A DNA stretch of 16,093 nt from Micromonosporaceae bacterium (GTDB lineage: Bacteria; Actinomycetota; Actinomycetes; Mycobacteriales; Micromonosporaceae): the NCBI GenBank assembly GCA_019689695.1, contig JADGHA010000039.1, positions 1 through 16,093 on the forward strand. The letters run 5' to 3'. The translations under genes and the position numbers were made by a program. The notes beneath the pieces were generated by a model, which searched no databases, was not told the origin of the DNA, and was given only the letters and a program-made list of their open reading frames with translations. This document shows positions 1 to 6,389 of the stretch, one piece after another. Each line of letters starts with the position of its first letter. Position 1 is the first letter of the stretch.

Positions 1-789
1 TTGTTTATACGACACAGGTCGGGGGGGCCCGCGAGGGGGGGGCGGCGGCGGGGGCCCGCCCGGGGCGGCGCCGGCCGGCGCGACGACGACATCTTCGATG
101 TCCCGGCCGACCTACGTCGGGAGTGGGATTTCTCGGCCGACGGGGTGCGCCGCTGCCTGGAGCAGAGCCTTGACCGGCTCGGCCTGGACCGGGTGGACGT
201 CCTGTTCATCCACGACCCGGAGGGGCACGCCGACGTTGCCGTGCGCGAGGCCTATCCGGCACTGCACGAGCTGCGCAGCCAGGGTGTGGTACGCGCCATC
301 GGCGTCGGGTCCTGCAACTGGCAGGTGGTGCACCGGTTCGTCACCGAGACCGAGCTGGACGTCGTGATGCTGGCCGGCCGGTACACCCTGCTGGAGCAGC
401 CGGCGCTGGACTCGCTGCTGCCGGCCTGCCTGGAGCGTGGGGTGTCGGTGCTCAACGTCGGCGTGTTCAACAGCGGGCTGCTCGCCACCGACCGGCCACA
501 CGAGGGGCTGCACTACGAGTACGGCCGGGTGCCGCGCGATGTGCTGGACCGGGCCCGGGCGATCGCCGCGGTCTGCGCCCGGCACGCCACGCCGCTGCCG
601 GCGGCTGCGCTCGCCTTCGCGGCGGCGCACCCGGCGGTCGCCGCGGTCGTGTCCGGTGCCCAGACGCCCGAGCAGGTGCGCCGCAACATCGAGCTGGCGG
701 CCAGCCCGCCCCCTGCCGAGCTCTGGGCGGATTTGGTGGCGGAGGGCCTGCTGCCTGCGGACGCACCGGTCCCGGGGTCGATATCGTGA
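1..789 (+). CDS. Aldo/keto reductase, 5'-truncated (D-threo-aldose / L-fucose 1-dehydrogenase type)
   Basis: C-terminal part of an NADP-dependent aldo/keto reductase TIM barrel. Recognisable AKR sequence starts near residue 30 with the WDFSADGVRRCLEQSLDRLG stretch. It continues through LGLDRVDVLFIHDP, which carries the conserved active-site-region His, then VRAIGVG and the end motif VVSGAQTPEQVRRNI, which in the family contacts the cofactor. This variant resembles D-threo-aldose 1-dehydrogenase / L-fucose dehydrogenase / pyridoxal dehydrogenase proteins, which oxidise aldose sugars to lactones. The exact substrate is not determined. The N-terminal part with the catalytic Asp, Tyr and Lys is missing. 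Residues 1-28 are Arg/Gly/Ala-rich and unlike the family; they come from the G-homopolymer stretch at the window edge. The stop overlaps an upstream in-frame GTG of the following GntR gene, so the two are probably co-transcribed. Confidence 0.8.
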   Translation: MFIRHRSGGPARGGRRRGPARGGAGRRDDDIFDVPADLRREWDFSADGVRRCLEQSLDRLGLDRVDVLFIHDPEGHADVAVREAYPALHELRSQGVVRAIGVGSCNWQVVHRFVTETELDVVMLAGRYTLLEQPALDSLLPACLERGVSVLNVGVFNSGLLATDRPHEGLHYEYGRVPRDVLDRARAIAAVCARHATPLPAAALAFAAAHPAVAAVVSGAQTPEQVRRNIELAASPPPAELWADLVAEGLLPADAPVPGSIS

Positions 790-812
790 GACCACGGCCG
801 CAAGGAGGACGC

Positions 813-1484
813 GTGGCGGTTACCGACAGCGCCATCGACAAGATCAAGGAAATGATCATGTCGGGTGAGCTGCACCCTGGTGACCGGCTGCCGAAGGAGG
901 CCGACCTCGCCGAGCGGCTGGGCCTGTCCCGCAACTCGCTGCGCGAGGCGGTGAAGGCGCTGTCGCTGATCCGGGTGCTCGACGTGCGTCAGGGCGACGG
1001 CACCTACGTGACCAGCCTGCAGCCGCGGCTGCTGTTGGACGCGCTCACCTTCGTGGTCGACTTCCACCGCGACGACACCGTCCTGGAGTTCTTCGAGGTG
1101 CGCCGGATCCTCGAGCCGGTCGCCGCCGCCAAGGCGGCCCAGGCCATGAGCGACGCCGACATCGCCAAGCTCCGCGGCGTGCTGGAGGATCTGGACGAGG
1201 ATCCGAGCGCCGAGGCGCTGGTCGCCAACGACCTGGAGTTCCACCGGCAGATCGCGGCCGGCTCCGGCAACAGTGTGCTCAGCTCGCTGATCGAGAGCCT
1301 CTCCGGCCCCACCACCCGGGCCCGGATCTGGCGCGGCCTCACCCAGGAGGGTGCGGTCGCGAAGACCCGCGACCAGCACTGGGCGATCTACGAGGCGATC
1401 GCCGCGCGGCAGCCGGAGGTCGCCGCCGCGTGGGCGACCGTGCACGTGGCCGGCGTGGAGGACTGGCTGCGGCGGGCCCTGTGA
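813..1484 (+). CDS. GntR-family transcriptional regulator, FadR (FCD) subfamily
   Basis: A 223-residue DNA-binding regulator. The N-terminal winged helix-turn-helix covers about residues 5-68, with the GntR signature GDRLPKEADLAERLGLSRNS and the wing GDGTYV. The C-terminal all-helical FCD ligand domain covers about 85-220. It retains the metal/ligand-binding pattern Asp140, His144, His189 and His211. Family members usually repress a catabolic operon until a sugar acid or other organic acid binds. The start GTG at 813 is chosen because AAGGAGG lies at 802-808. An in-frame GTG at 786 overlaps the reductase stop but has no ribosome site. Lying directly behind the aldo/keto reductase, it probably controls that sugar-oxidation operon. 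The effector is unknown, and the operator would lie upstream, outside the window. Confidence 0.9.
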   Translation: MAVTDSAIDKIKEMIMSGELHPGDRLPKEADLAERLGLSRNSLREAVKALSLIRVLDVRQGDGTYVTSLQPRLLLDALTFVVDFHRDDTVLEFFEVRRILEPVAAAKAAQAMSDADIAKLRGVLEDLDEDPSAEALVANDLEFHRQIAAGSGNSVLSSLIESLSGPTTRARIWRGLTQEGAVAKTRDQHWAIYEAIAARQPEVAAAWATVHVAGVEDWLRRAL

Positions 1485-1511
1485 CCCACCGCGGGCCGGC
1501 CCTTATATGCT

Positions 1512-1574
1512 GTCAGCCCTGCCTTCGCGCGCTGGCGCGGGCGCCGGGGTTCCCCGGTCGCCAGCCGGGCTGAC
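1512..1574 (+). terminator. Nested long stem-loop after the reductase-gntR operon
   Basis: Three nested inverted repeats share one axis: GTCAGCCC (1512-1519) with GGGCTGAC (1567-1574), GCTGGCG (1531-1537) with CGCCAGC (1559-1565), and CCGGGG/CCCCGG (1544-1549/1552-1557) around a TT loop. It begins 28 bases after the gntR stop and ends about 70 bases before the helicase start. A transcription terminator without a U-tract, common in actinobacteria, is the simplest reading; a structured leader of the helicase mRNA is the alternative. The rest of 1485-1643 shows nothing else firm apart from a weak TATGCT at 1506-1511. Confidence 0.55.
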
Positions 1575-1643
1575 GGTAGGTCGAGCCCGCGGTGCCGGCG
1601 AGTTCACCCGGGCGAGGGCCTATCTGTGCGGGGAGGGGGGCCT

Positions 1644-3365
1644 GTGGCGGTGCGGTTGCCGGATCTGGAGGCGTTTCCTCCGCTGCGGGCCTGGCAGCGT
1701 AAGGCCCTGGTGGAGTACCTGCGCCGGCGCGCCGAGGACTTCCTCGCCGTGGCCACGCCTGGCGCCGGGAAGACCACCTTCGCCCTGCGTGTCGCCGCCG
1801 AGCTGCTCGCCGACCGCACGGTCGAGGCGGTCACCGTGGTCGCGCCCACCGAGCACCTGAAGACCCAGTGGGCGGCCGCAGCCGCCCGGGTCGGGATCGA
1901 CCTGGACTCGGGCTTCCGCAACGCCGACCTGCACTCGGCGGCCGACATGCACGGCGTGGTGGTCACCTACGCCCAGGTCGGTATGGCGCCGCAGGTGCAC
2001 CGCCGGCGGACCCTGGCCCGGCGCACCCTGGTCATCCTGGACGAGATCCACCACGCCGGTGACTCCCGTTCCTGGGGGGACGGGGTCAGGGTGGCGTTCG
2101 AGCCCGCGGTCCGCCGGCTCATGCTCACCGGTACACCGTTCCGGTCCGACGACAACCCGATCCCGTTCGTGACGTACGAGGCGGGCGGCGACGGCCTGCT
2201 CCGGTCCCGGTCGGACTCCAGCTACGGGTACGGGGACGCGCTGCGCGAGGGCGTGGTGCGGCCGGTCATCTTCCTGGCGTACTCCGGCGAGACCCGCTGG
2301 CGCACCAGCGCCGGCGACGAGCTGGCGGCCCGCCTCGGCGAACCGATGACGCAGGACCTCATCGCCCAGGCGTGGCGCACCGCGCTGGACCCGGCTGGCG
2401 AGTGGATGCCGCAGGTGTTGCGCGCCGCCGATGCCCGGCTGCAGGTCGTCCGCGCCGGCGGCATGGCCGACGCGGGCGGGCTGGTGATCGCCTCCGACCA
2501 GGAGTCGGCCCGGGCGTACGGCCGGCTGATCGAGCGGATCACCGGCGAGAAGGCGGTGGTGGTGCTCTCCGACGACGCCGGCGCCTCGGCGAAGATCGCC
2601 GCGTTCGCCGGCTCGCAGGAGCGCTGGCTGGTGGCGGTGCGGATGGTCTCCGAGGGGGTGGACATCCCGCGGCTCGCCGTCGGCGTCTACGCCACCAGCG
2701 CGTCCACCCCGCTGTTCTTCGCCCAGGCGATCGGCCGGTTCGTCCGCGCCCGCCGGCCGGGGGAGACCGCCTCGGTGTTCCTGCCCAGCGTGCCGCACCT
2801 GCTCGCGCTGGCCAGCGAGATGGAGGCCGAGCGCGACCACGTGCTGGGCGAGCCGAAGCGCCGCGAGGGCTTCGACGACGACCTGCTGGCGCAGGCCCAG
2901 CGCACCGAGCAGGCGAGTGGGGAGCTGGAGAAGCGGTTCCAGGCGCTGTCCGCGACGGCGGAGCTGGACCAGGTGATCTTCGACGGGGCGTCGTTCGGCG
3001 CGCCGGTGCGGGCCGGCACCCCGGAGGAGGAGGACTACCTCGGGCTCCCCGGGCTGCTCACCCCCGACCAGGTTTCCCTGCTGCTGACCAAGCGGCAGGC
3101 CGAGCAGCTGAAGGCGCAGCGGCGGCAGTCGGCGCAGCCGGAGCCGGCGCGGGTGGTGCAGCCGTCCGGGCCCCGCACCGCGGGGGAGCGGCGCATCGCG
3201 CTACGCCGCCAGCTGAACGCCCTGGTGGCGGCGCACCACCGCCGCACCGGGTTGCCGCACGGGAAGATCCACGCTGAGCTGCGCCGGCTCTGCGGCGGGC
3301 CGCCCAGCGCTCAGGCAACCATCGAGCAGTTGGAGGAGCGCATCGCCCGGATCCGGGATCTGTAG
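1644..3365 (+). CDS. Stand-alone SF2 DEAD/DEAH-type helicase
   Basis: A 573-residue superfamily 2 ATPase of the type III restriction subunit/XPB-like kind. Visible motifs: a Gln-containing entry motif RAWQRK (16-20), Walker A TPGAGKT (38-44, Lys43), VVAPTEHLKTQW (motif Ia region), the DEIHH box (133-137), LTGTP (motif III, 161-165), SEGVDIP (motif V, 336-342) and QAIGRFVRAR (motif VI with arginine finger, 361-370). The C-terminal ~170 residues are charged, Gln/Glu-rich and helical, with no nuclease or methylase motif visible. It should be a cytoplasmic nucleic-acid translocase; substrate and process are unknown. The start GTG at 1644 follows a G/A-rich ribosome site (about 1630-1640); an in-frame GTG at 1626 lies upstream of it. 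No restriction or defence partner is adjacent, so a housekeeping repair/RNA role is more likely than a restriction system (inference). Confidence 0.88.
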   Translation: MAVRLPDLEAFPPLRAWQRKALVEYLRRRAEDFLAVATPGAGKTTFALRVAAELLADRTVEAVTVVAPTEHLKTQWAAAAARVGIDLDSGFRNADLHSAADMHGVVVTYAQVGMAPQVHRRRTLARRTLVILDEIHHAGDSRSWGDGVRVAFEPAVRRLMLTGTPFRSDDNPIPFVTYEAGGDGLLRSRSDSSYGYGDALREGVVRPVIFLAYSGETRWRTSAGDELAARLGEPMTQDLIAQAWRTALDPAGEWMPQVLRAADARLQVVRAGGMADAGGLVIASDQESARAYGRLIERITGEKAVVVLSDDAGASAKIAAFAGSQERWLVAVRMVSEGVDIPRLAVGVYATSASTPLFFAQAIGRFVRARRPGETASVFLPSVPHLLALASEMEAERDHVLGEPKRREGFDDDLLAQAQRTEQASGELEKRFQALSATAELDQVIFDGASFGAPVRAGTPEEEDYLGLPGLLTPDQVSLLLTKRQAEQLKAQRRQSAQPEPARVVQPSGPRTAGERRIALRRQLNALVAAHHRRTGLPHGKIHAELRRLCGGPPSAQATIEQLEERIARIRDL

Positions 3366-3368
3366 AAA

Positions 3369-3403
3369 CGACGAGGGGAGCCCGCACGGGGCTCCCCTCG
3401 TCG
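3369..3403. terminator. Bidirectional terminator between helicase and DUF7455 gene
   Basis: A perfect 15-bp stem (3369-3383 with 3389-3403) encloses a five-base loop, starting four bases after the helicase stop. The gene on the other side converges on it. No run of T follows on either strand, as is frequent in high-GC actinobacteria. Confidence 0.85.
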
Positions 3404-3434
3404 GTCACACGTCTATGTCGTCGGCTCTCCGGGC

Positions 3435-3668
3435 TCAGTTCGGCATCAGCTCAGCGCCGCGCCAGGTGAAGTCCGGGTCCGCCTCGAACTGTACGGCGAT
3501 CTTCACGAGGTCCTCGGCGTACTTGTTGGCGTGGTGGCCGCAGAAGACCAGCTCGCCGCCGCCCGCCAACATCACCCGAAGCTTCCCCGCCGCGTTGCAC
3601 CGGTCGCAGCGTTCATCAGCGGCTCGTCCAGCCACCGTTGCCGGCGGCGGGGTGAGGGTCGGGGTCAT
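3435..3668 (-). CDS. Small zinc-ribbon-like protein (DUF7455 family)
   Basis: A 77-residue protein with a CDRC pair (Cys21, Cys24) and a second FCGHH knuckle (Cys43, His45, His46), a likely zinc-binding site. The central block LRVMLAGGGELVFCGHHANK is the hallmark of a small conserved actinobacterial family now called DUF7455; no function is known to me. The ATG at 3668 is preferred because AGGAGGAA sits seven bases before it. The frame stays open upstream for another 20 codons but that part is polar and has no ribosome site. It is monocistronic and converges with the helicase across a strong terminator. Confidence 0.82.
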   Translation of the reverse strand: MTPTLTPPPATVAGRAADERCDRCNAAGKLRVMLAGGGELVFCGHHANKYAEDLVKIAVQFEADPDFTWRGAELMPN

Positions 3669-3834
3669 CGCCTTCCTCCTCGGGTCGTCACCGATGAACT
3701 CGTCATCTCTCTTGCCCTGTCCACCCATGGTCTAACAGCCAGCCAACCGATGCCCTTCCCGGAGAGCCTGGAGGGGACCGAGGTCACACCCCCGTCGGGT
3801 GTACCGGCAAGGATCACCAGTAGCGTGCCCCAAG

Positions 3835-3879
3835 CCTGCCACGCGGGCGATCACAACGCGACAACAACCGCGTGGCAGG
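3835..3879. terminator. 12-bp perfect inverted repeat downstream of ctaD
   Basis: CCTGCCACGCGG (3835-3846) is mirrored exactly by CCGCGTGGCAGG (3868-3879) around a 21-base, A/C-richer loop. It lies about 210-255 bases past the ctaD stop. It could end ctaD transcription or be the foot of a structured 3' UTR. A second, weaker hairpin (ACACCC/GGGTGT, 3786-3791/3797-3802) follows it in the ctaD reading direction. Confidence 0.45.
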
Positions 3880-3928
3880 GTGGTGGCAGTGGGGCCGCCC
3901 ATCCGATGCCCCGGCGCCGGCTCGGTGT

Positions 3929-4060
3929 CGGCCCCGCTGCGGCGATGGCCGGCCGGCGGTGGCGATCGGCCCCGCGGCGCCGGGCGGTCGCGACCGGCCC
4001 CGCGGCGCCGACGGCCGGCGGGCGGAGGCAACGGCCGACGGCCGGCGGGCGGTGGCGATT
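3929..4060. repeat. Degenerate GC-rich direct repeats downstream of ctaD
   Basis: CGGCCCCGCGGCGCCG occurs at 3967-3982 and 3995-4010 (28 bases apart), with a partial copy at 3929-3943. A 17-base word, CGACGGCCGGCGGGCGG, occurs at 4009-4025 and 4036-4052 (27 bases apart). The word GGCGGTGGCGAT ends both a copy near 3966 and one near 4059. The ~27-28-base spacing suggests a decayed tandem array. No coding sense is visible in any frame. Confidence 0.6.
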
Positions 4061-4090
4061 GTCGGCCGGGTCCGGGAGCACGCCCCGGGC

Positions 4091-5812
4091 CTAGCTCCTC
4101 TGCAGCGACTCGTCGCTGGCGACGACCTCGGGCTGCCGATCCTGGCGGGGGATGGGGGGCCTCGCCTGGCTCGGGAACTTCAGGTCGAATGCGGGACGTT
4201 CGGAGCGGATCCGCGGCAACCGGTTGAAGTTGCGCAGCGGCGGCGGGCAGCTGGTCGCCCACTCCAGCGAGTTGCCGTACCCCCACGGGTCGTCCACCTC
4301 GACCACCGGCCCGGTCTTGTACGACTTCCACACGTTGTACAGGAACGGCAGTACCGAGGTGCCGAGTATGAACGAGCCGAGGGTGGAGACCGTGTTGAGC
4401 GTGGTGAAGCCGTCCGACGCCAGGTAGTCCGCGTACCGGCGGGGCATGCCCTGGGTGCCGAGCCAGTGCTGCACCAGGAAGGTGGCGTGGAAGCCGATGA
4501 AGGTCAGCCAGAAGTGCACGGCACCCAGCCGCTCGTCCAGCATTCGGCCGGTCATCTTCGGGAACCAGAAGTAGAGCCCGGCGTAGACGGCGAACACCAC
4601 GGTGCCGAAGACGGTGTAGTGGAAGTGGGCCACCACGAAGTACGTGTCCGAGACGTGCCAGTCCAGCGGCGGGCTGGCCAGCAGCACCCCGGAGAGGCCG
4701 CCGAACAGGAAGGTCACCATGAAGCCCAGGGCGAACAGCATGGGGGTCTCGAAGGTGATCTGCCCCCGCCACATGGTGCCGATCCAGTTGAAGAACTTGA
4801 TCCCGGTCGGTACCGCCACCATGAAGCTCAGGAAGCTGAAGAACGGCAGCAGCACCTGGCCGGTGGTGAACATGTGGTGCGCCCAGACGCTCATCGACAG
4901 CGCCGCGATGCCCAGGGTGGCTCCGATCAGGCCCTTGTAGCCGAAGACCGGCTTACGGCTGAACACCGGGATGACCTCGGTGATGATGCCGAAGAAGGGC
5001 AGCGCGATGACGTACACCTCGGGGTGGCCGAAGAACCAGAACAGGTGCTGCCACAGGATGGGCCCACCGGTGGCCGGGTCGTACACGTGCGCACCGAGCA
5101 TCCGGTCGGCGAGCAGGGCGAGTGCGGCCGCGGCGAGGACCGGGAAGATCATCAGGATCAGCAGGCTGGTGACCAGGATGTTCCAGGTGAAGACCGGCAT
5201 CCGGAACATGGTCATGCCGGGGGCGCGCAGGGTCAGGATGGTGGTGATCATGTTGACCGCGCCCAGGATGGTGCCCAGGCCGGAGATGGCCACCCCGACG
5301 ATCCACGCGTTCGCCCCGATTCCCGGCGAGTTCACCCCGTCCGACAGCGGGGTGTAGGCGAACCAGCCGAAGTCCGCCGCGCCACCGGGGGTGGCGAAGC
5401 CGGCCAGGGTCAGCGACCCGCCAAAGAGGAACAGCCAGTACGAGAAGGCGTTCAGCCGGGGGAACGACACGTCCGGGGCGCCGATCTGCAGCGGCACGAT
5501 GTAGTTCGCGAAGGCGAACACCACCGGCGTGGAGAAGAACAGCAGCATGATCGTGCCGTGCATGGTGAACAGCTGGTTGTACTGCTCGGGGCTGAGGAAC
5601 TGCATGCCCGGCCGGGCCAGCTCGGCCCGCATGAGCAGCGCCATGATTCCGCCGGCGAAGAAGAACGCGAAGCTGGTGACCAGGTACATGATGCCGATCT
5701 GCTTCGCGTCCGTGGTCCGCAGCAGCCGGGCCAGTGCCGATCCCTTGATCGGCTTGCGGACCGGCCACGGTCGGGTCTGGATCGGCGTCGGCTTCGGGAT
5801 GGTTGTGGTCAA
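4091..5812 (-). CDS. ctaD: Cytochrome c oxidase subunit I (aa3-type)
   Basis: A 573-residue catalytic subunit of the aa3 terminal oxidase, which reduces O2 to water and pumps protons at the plasma membrane. Twelve hydrophobic segments are expected and the diagnostic residues are present. These are the low-spin heme a ligand His85 (FTMHGTIM), the CuB ligand His263 with its cross-linked Tyr267 (FFGHPEVYV), CuB ligands His312-His313 (WAHHMFTTG), and His396/His398 in VVAHFHYT (heme a3 and heme a). The length is normal for the family. The start is read as TTG at 5812, with GGAG a few bases upstream, giving MTTTIPKPTPIQTRPWPVRK, a typical actinobacterial CtaD beginning. The frame is open back to 5959, but that extension is not CtaD-like. 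No other oxidase subunit is adjacent. Four DosR-like boxes lie upstream. Confidence 0.97.
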   Translation of the reverse strand: MTTTIPKPTPIQTRPWPVRKPIKGSALARLLRTTDAKQIGIMYLVTSFAFFFAGGIMALLMRAELARPGMQFLSPEQYNQLFTMHGTIMLLFFSTPVVFAFANYIVPLQIGAPDVSFPRLNAFSYWLFLFGGSLTLAGFATPGGAADFGWFAYTPLSDGVNSPGIGANAWIVGVAISGLGTILGAVNMITTILTLRAPGMTMFRMPVFTWNILVTSLLILMIFPVLAAAALALLADRMLGAHVYDPATGGPILWQHLFWFFGHPEVYVIALPFFGIITEVIPVFSRKPVFGYKGLIGATLGIAALSMSVWAHHMFTTGQVLLPFFSFLSFMVAVPTGIKFFNWIGTMWRGQITFETPMLFALGFMVTFLFGGLSGVLLASPPLDWHVSDTYFVVAHFHYTVFGTVVFAVYAGLYFWFPKMTGRMLDERLGAVHFWLTFIGFHATFLVQHWLGTQGMPRRYADYLASDGFTTLNTVSTLGSFILGTSVLPFLYNVWKSYKTGPVVEVDDPWGYGNSLEWATSCPPPLRNFNRLPRIRSERPAFDLKFPSQARPPIPRQDRQPEVVASDESLQRS

Positions 5813-5880
5813 GGCAGCTCCACTGTGGTCGATCTGGTGGTGGGGCCCGGTACAGCCCACCTGGCGCGGAGTCGGTGCGA

Positions 5881-5900
5881 CCAGGGGCGAAAGTCCTGTC
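5881..5900 (-). promoter_or_regulatory. DosR/DevR-like box A
   Basis: Reads on the minus strand as GACAGGACTTTCGCCCCTGG. It shares 16 of 20 positions with box B and has one degenerate position in the GGGAC half-site. It lies about 70 bases upstream of the ctaD start. The motif is near-palindromic, so orientation is only nominal. The regulator is inferred from resemblance to the mycobacterial dormancy box. Confidence 0.5.
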
Positions 5901-5915
5901 GGGTAAGGCCCAATG

Positions 5916-5935
5916 GCCCGGTCGAAGGTCCCGGT
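5916..5935 (-). promoter_or_regulatory. DosR/DevR-like box D
   Basis: Reads on the minus strand as ACCGGGACCTTCGACCGGGC. The core CGGGACCTTCGACC is identical over 14 consecutive bases to the box just before the hibernation gene. Its centre is 35 bases from box A, a tandem arrangement also known for mycobacterial DosR promoters. Confidence 0.5.
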
Positions 5936-5974
5936 TCGGTTGGGGCCGCTGGCTGGCATCCGGTGGTCGGCAAC

Positions 5975-5994
5975 TTCGGGACTTTCGGCCCTGG
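5975..5994 (+). promoter_or_regulatory. DosR/DevR-like box B
   Basis: TTCGGGACTTTCGGCCCTGG. It agrees with the mycobacterial DosR consensus (TTSGGGACTWWAGTCCCSAA, from memory) at 15 of 20 positions, including the whole left half-site. It sits near the middle of the divergent region. Confidence 0.55.
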
Positions 5995-6339
5995 CCCAGG
6001 TGGGGGTGTAGCCGGTGAGGTGGAGCGGGTTCCGTCGCTACATGTGGGAGGTCGTTGGCCGTGGCGGAAGCCGTGACCGGCACCGTGCCGCGCGGTTCCA
6101 CGACAGCAGACCGGGTACGGCCGGGGAGCCTGCGGTGATCGGGCTGCCCGGCGCCACGGCCACGGCCACGGCCGCGCCCGGGTCCGGCGAGGTGGAACAC
6201 AGCCCGACGGACACCTACCCGATGCCCGGGTGGAGGCCGAACTGTTCACCGGAGGCTGCCTGGCCAGCGGCGGCCACCCGACCCGCGACCGGTCCTGGCC
6301 GGCGGCCATCCGGGCCCGCGATCGGTCCCGGCTGCCTGC

Positions 6340-6359
6340 CTCGGGACCTTCGACCCTGG
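6340..6359 (+). promoter_or_regulatory. DosR/DevR-like box C, next to the hibernation operon
   Basis: CTCGGGACCTTCGACCCTGG, identical to box B at 17 of 20 positions, with the symmetric core GGGAC-N4-GACCC. Its centre is about 40 bases before the GTG at 6390. An activator bound here would put transcription start near 6390-6400, which slightly favours translation from the ATG at 6426. Confidence 0.6.
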
Positions 6360-6389
6360 ACCGCGGCGGGTGCTGAGGAGTACGTCTGA

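Larger units (their letters stand above)
3669..4090. other. Intergenic region between DUF7455 gene and ctaD, no gene seen
   Basis: About 420 bases hold the promoter/leader of the DUF7455 gene and the 3' flank of ctaD. Open frames here are repetitive Arg/Pro/Gly-rich translations with no recognisable protein. What can be seen is a small hairpin at 3786-3802, a long 12-bp-stem hairpin at 3835-3879, and GC-rich degenerate repeats from about 3929 to 4060. I could not fix a promoter for the DUF7455 gene. Confidence 0.7.
5813..6389. promoter_or_regulatory. Divergent ctaD / hibernation-operon control region
   Basis: The 577 bases between the two divergent genes carry four DosR-like boxes (described separately). 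Two lie nearer ctaD, one in the middle, and one just before the hibernation gene. Between the last two boxes is a stretch with a short ACGGCC tandem (6154-6173) and two weak open frames. One has 25 codons at 6061-6138 with GGGAGG before it; the other has about 84 codons at 6135-6389. Neither resembles a known protein. -10 elements cannot be assigned with confidence. Confidence 0.55.

Noticed and set aside
1644..3365. Helicase as part of a restriction or phage-defence system
   Set aside because: No nuclease, methyltransferase, protease or other defence partner on either side. Neighbours are a catabolic operon and a small zinc-ribbon gene.
3872..6076. 734-codon plus-strand open frame opposite ctaD
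   Set aside because: Translation is His/Gln/Glu/Arg-rich without any domain, and the opposite strand is an unmistakable cytochrome oxidase subunit.
6154..6173. ACGGCC tandem as a CRISPR or satellite array
   Set aside because: Only about three short units without spacers; ordinary GC-rich simple repeat.
6135..6389. ~84-codon frame ending just before the hibernation gene
   Set aside because: No family resemblance, composition follows the underlying repeats, and a regulatory box sits inside its 3' end. Kept only as a note within the control region.
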